This document shows positions 6,381 to 6,963 of a DNA stretch of 6,963 nt, piece after piece. Location: positions 1-6,963 of the forward strand of contig JBDKGS010000229.1 in NCBI GenBank assembly GCA_039798065.1. Direction: 5' to 3'. Under the pieces are notes generated by a model. The model had not been told where the DNA came from, made no database searches, and saw nothing but the letters and a program-made list of their open reading frames with translations. Made by a program: the position numbers and the translations under genes. The first letter of the stretch is position 1. The number at the start of each line of letters is the position of its first letter. This DNA is from UBA5070 sp039798065 (lineage in GTDB: Bacteria; Fibrobacterota; Fibrobacteria; UBA5070).

Positions 6381-6890
6381 TCAGCCCTTTGCCAGAAACC
6401 AAAGTGCAGCCCAGATCTTGGCATCGACCAGGAGGCCTTCCGCCTGCCGTTCCATGAGCCAGGAGTGGACCTGACCGAGAGGGATCCGAAACACCTGGAT
6501 CGATTCTTCGCCAGGAATTCCGCCACCCTCTCCGACCTGCTCGAGTTCCTCGGCAAGCACCAATTGAACGGTTTCGCTCGTCAAGCCTGCCGAGGTCGGT
6601 GTCCGGCAAATGAGGGTCAATTTTCCTGCGCGCCAGCCCGTCTCTTCTTCCAGCTCGCGTGCTGCCGCCACCAATGGATCTTCTTCCCCGTGGTCGCCTA
6701 CAAGCCCTGCGGGAAGTTCGATTGCTTCCGCACCAAGAGGCACGCGAGGTTGGCGGACCAGCAAAAGTTCGCCTTGCGGAGTGGCCGCCATGATGGCAAC
6801 CACACCGGTGGCGTTGCGACGACGCACGAATTCCCATCCGTTGTGCCGCACCATCTCCAGCCACTTGCCCTGCCAGGCGACCTCGTGCAT
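6381..6890 (-). CDS. NUDIX hydrolase, ADP-ribose pyrophosphatase-like
   Basis: 169-aa NUDIX hydrolase, expected to cleave a nucleoside diphosphate linked to a second moiety, most likely ADP-ribose or a sugar nucleotide, with Mg2+ in the cytoplasm. Residues 18-36 give the early strands (EFVRRRNATGVVAIMAA), and LLLVRQPRVPLGAEAIELPAG (42-62) is typical of the ADP-ribose pyrophosphatase branch. The catalytic box is at about 62-86 and ends in RELEEETGW (78-86), with metal-binding glutamates at 82-83. The stretch between the first Gly (62) and the next conserved Glu (70) is two residues longer than the usual G-x5-E. TPTSAGLTSE (97-106) resembles the substrate loop of this branch. The ATG at 6890 has an AGGAAGAGG purine stretch 9 nt upstream. 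It follows the previous gene's stop by 4 nt, so both are probably in one transcript. Substrate assignment is uncertain. Confidence 0.85.
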   Translation of the reverse strand: MHEVAWQGKWLEMVRHNGWEFVRRRNATGVVAIMAATPQGELLLVRQPRVPLGAEAIELPAGLVGDHGEEDPLVAAARELEEETGWRAGKLTLICRTPTSAGLTSETVQLVLAEELEQVGEGGGIPGEESIQVFRIPLGQVHSWLMERQAEGLLVDAKIWAALWFLAKG

Positions 6891-6894
6891 GGAC

Positions 6895-6963
6895 TTACGC
6901 CTCTTCCTTCTTCTTGCGGGGCACGCGAGGCGTGATGGTCCCGTCGACCAGACGGAAATTGAC
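6895..6963 (-). CDS. C-terminal end of an unrecognised protein (5' part outside window)
   Basis: Only the last 22 codons and the TAA stop are inside the window, reading VNFRLVDGTITPRVPRKKKE and ending EA. The tail is strongly basic then acidic (PRKKKEEA), as often seen in nucleic-acid-binding or ribosome-associated proteins, but it is too short to identify. The reading frame is supported by its stop lying 4 nt before the NUDIX start, and by the NUDIX ribosome-binding site being inside its last codons. That arrangement is usual for an operon. Confidence 0.55.
   Translation of the reverse strand, partial: VNFRLVDGTITPRVPRKKKEEA
6900..6908 (-). promoter_or_regulatory. Ribosome-binding site of the NUDIX gene
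   Basis: AGGAAGAGG on the minus strand, ending 9 nt before the ATG at 6890. It overlaps the Lys/Glu codons at the end of the preceding gene, so NUDIX translation can start from the shared transcript. It supports 6890 as the NUDIX start. Confidence 0.6.

Noticed and set aside
6357..6383. Possible terminator after the NUDIX gene (TGACA/TGTCA arms)
   Set aside because: The stem is only about 5 bp with a long loop, overlaps the stop codon and has no T-run, so it is not distinguishable from chance.
1..6963. Search for CRISPR arrays, tandem repeats, tRNA genes, insertion-sequence ends and toxin-antitoxin pairs
   Set aside because: No spaced direct repeats, cloverleaf-like segments, terminal inverted repeats with transposase motifs, or small toxin/antitoxin genes were seen on either strand.

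Overview
The window looks like ordinary chromosomal DNA from a GC-rich Gram-negative bacterium (roughly 60% GC by eye). The evidence for Gram-negative is a lipoprotein-type ABC solute-binding protein and general protein similarity to proteobacterial families. The phylum cannot be fixed from the sequence; a deltaproteobacterial/myxobacterial-type or Fibrobacterota-type organism would fit. There are no tRNA or rRNA genes, insertion sequences, CRISPR arrays or phage genes.

Left part (1-1631, minus strand): the start of a branched-chain amino acid (Liv/HAAT) ABC uptake operon. The lipoprotein binding protein (525-1631) comes first, followed after a 135-nt gap by the LivH-type permease (1-389), which runs off the left edge. 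The gap holds three stem-loops. The last is followed by a T-run and overlaps a second hairpin that ends one base before the permease start codon. This looks like a built-in attenuator that sets binding protein and permease levels separately, and it is the most interesting regulatory structure in the window.

Middle (1794-4001, plus strand): a single 735-aa SWIM zinc-finger/SNF2 ATPase, transcribed divergently from the Liv operon across a 162-nt gap and starting at TTG. Its 3' end carries a nested inverted repeat and lies 4 nt from the 3' end of the next, convergent gene.

Right part (4006-6963, minus strand): a four-gene block, given here in transcription order. It begins with the last 22 codons of an unrecognised protein with a basic tail. 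Next come a NUDIX hydrolase of the ADP-ribose pyrophosphatase type, a DUF1015 (PF06245) protein with a strong Shine-Dalgarno, and a UPF0104/LPG-synthase-TM-like integral membrane protein whose ATG overlaps the DUF1015 stop codon (TGATG). The block suggests co-expression of a possible nucleotide-sugar/ADP-ribose hydrolase, an uncharacterised ParB-like or kinase-like protein and a putative lipid flippase. Their shared pathway is not evident.

No clearly new defence or mobile system was found. The points worth a second look are the livK-livH attenuator, the DUF1015-flippase coupling and the unusual zinc-finger spacing of the SNF2 protein.
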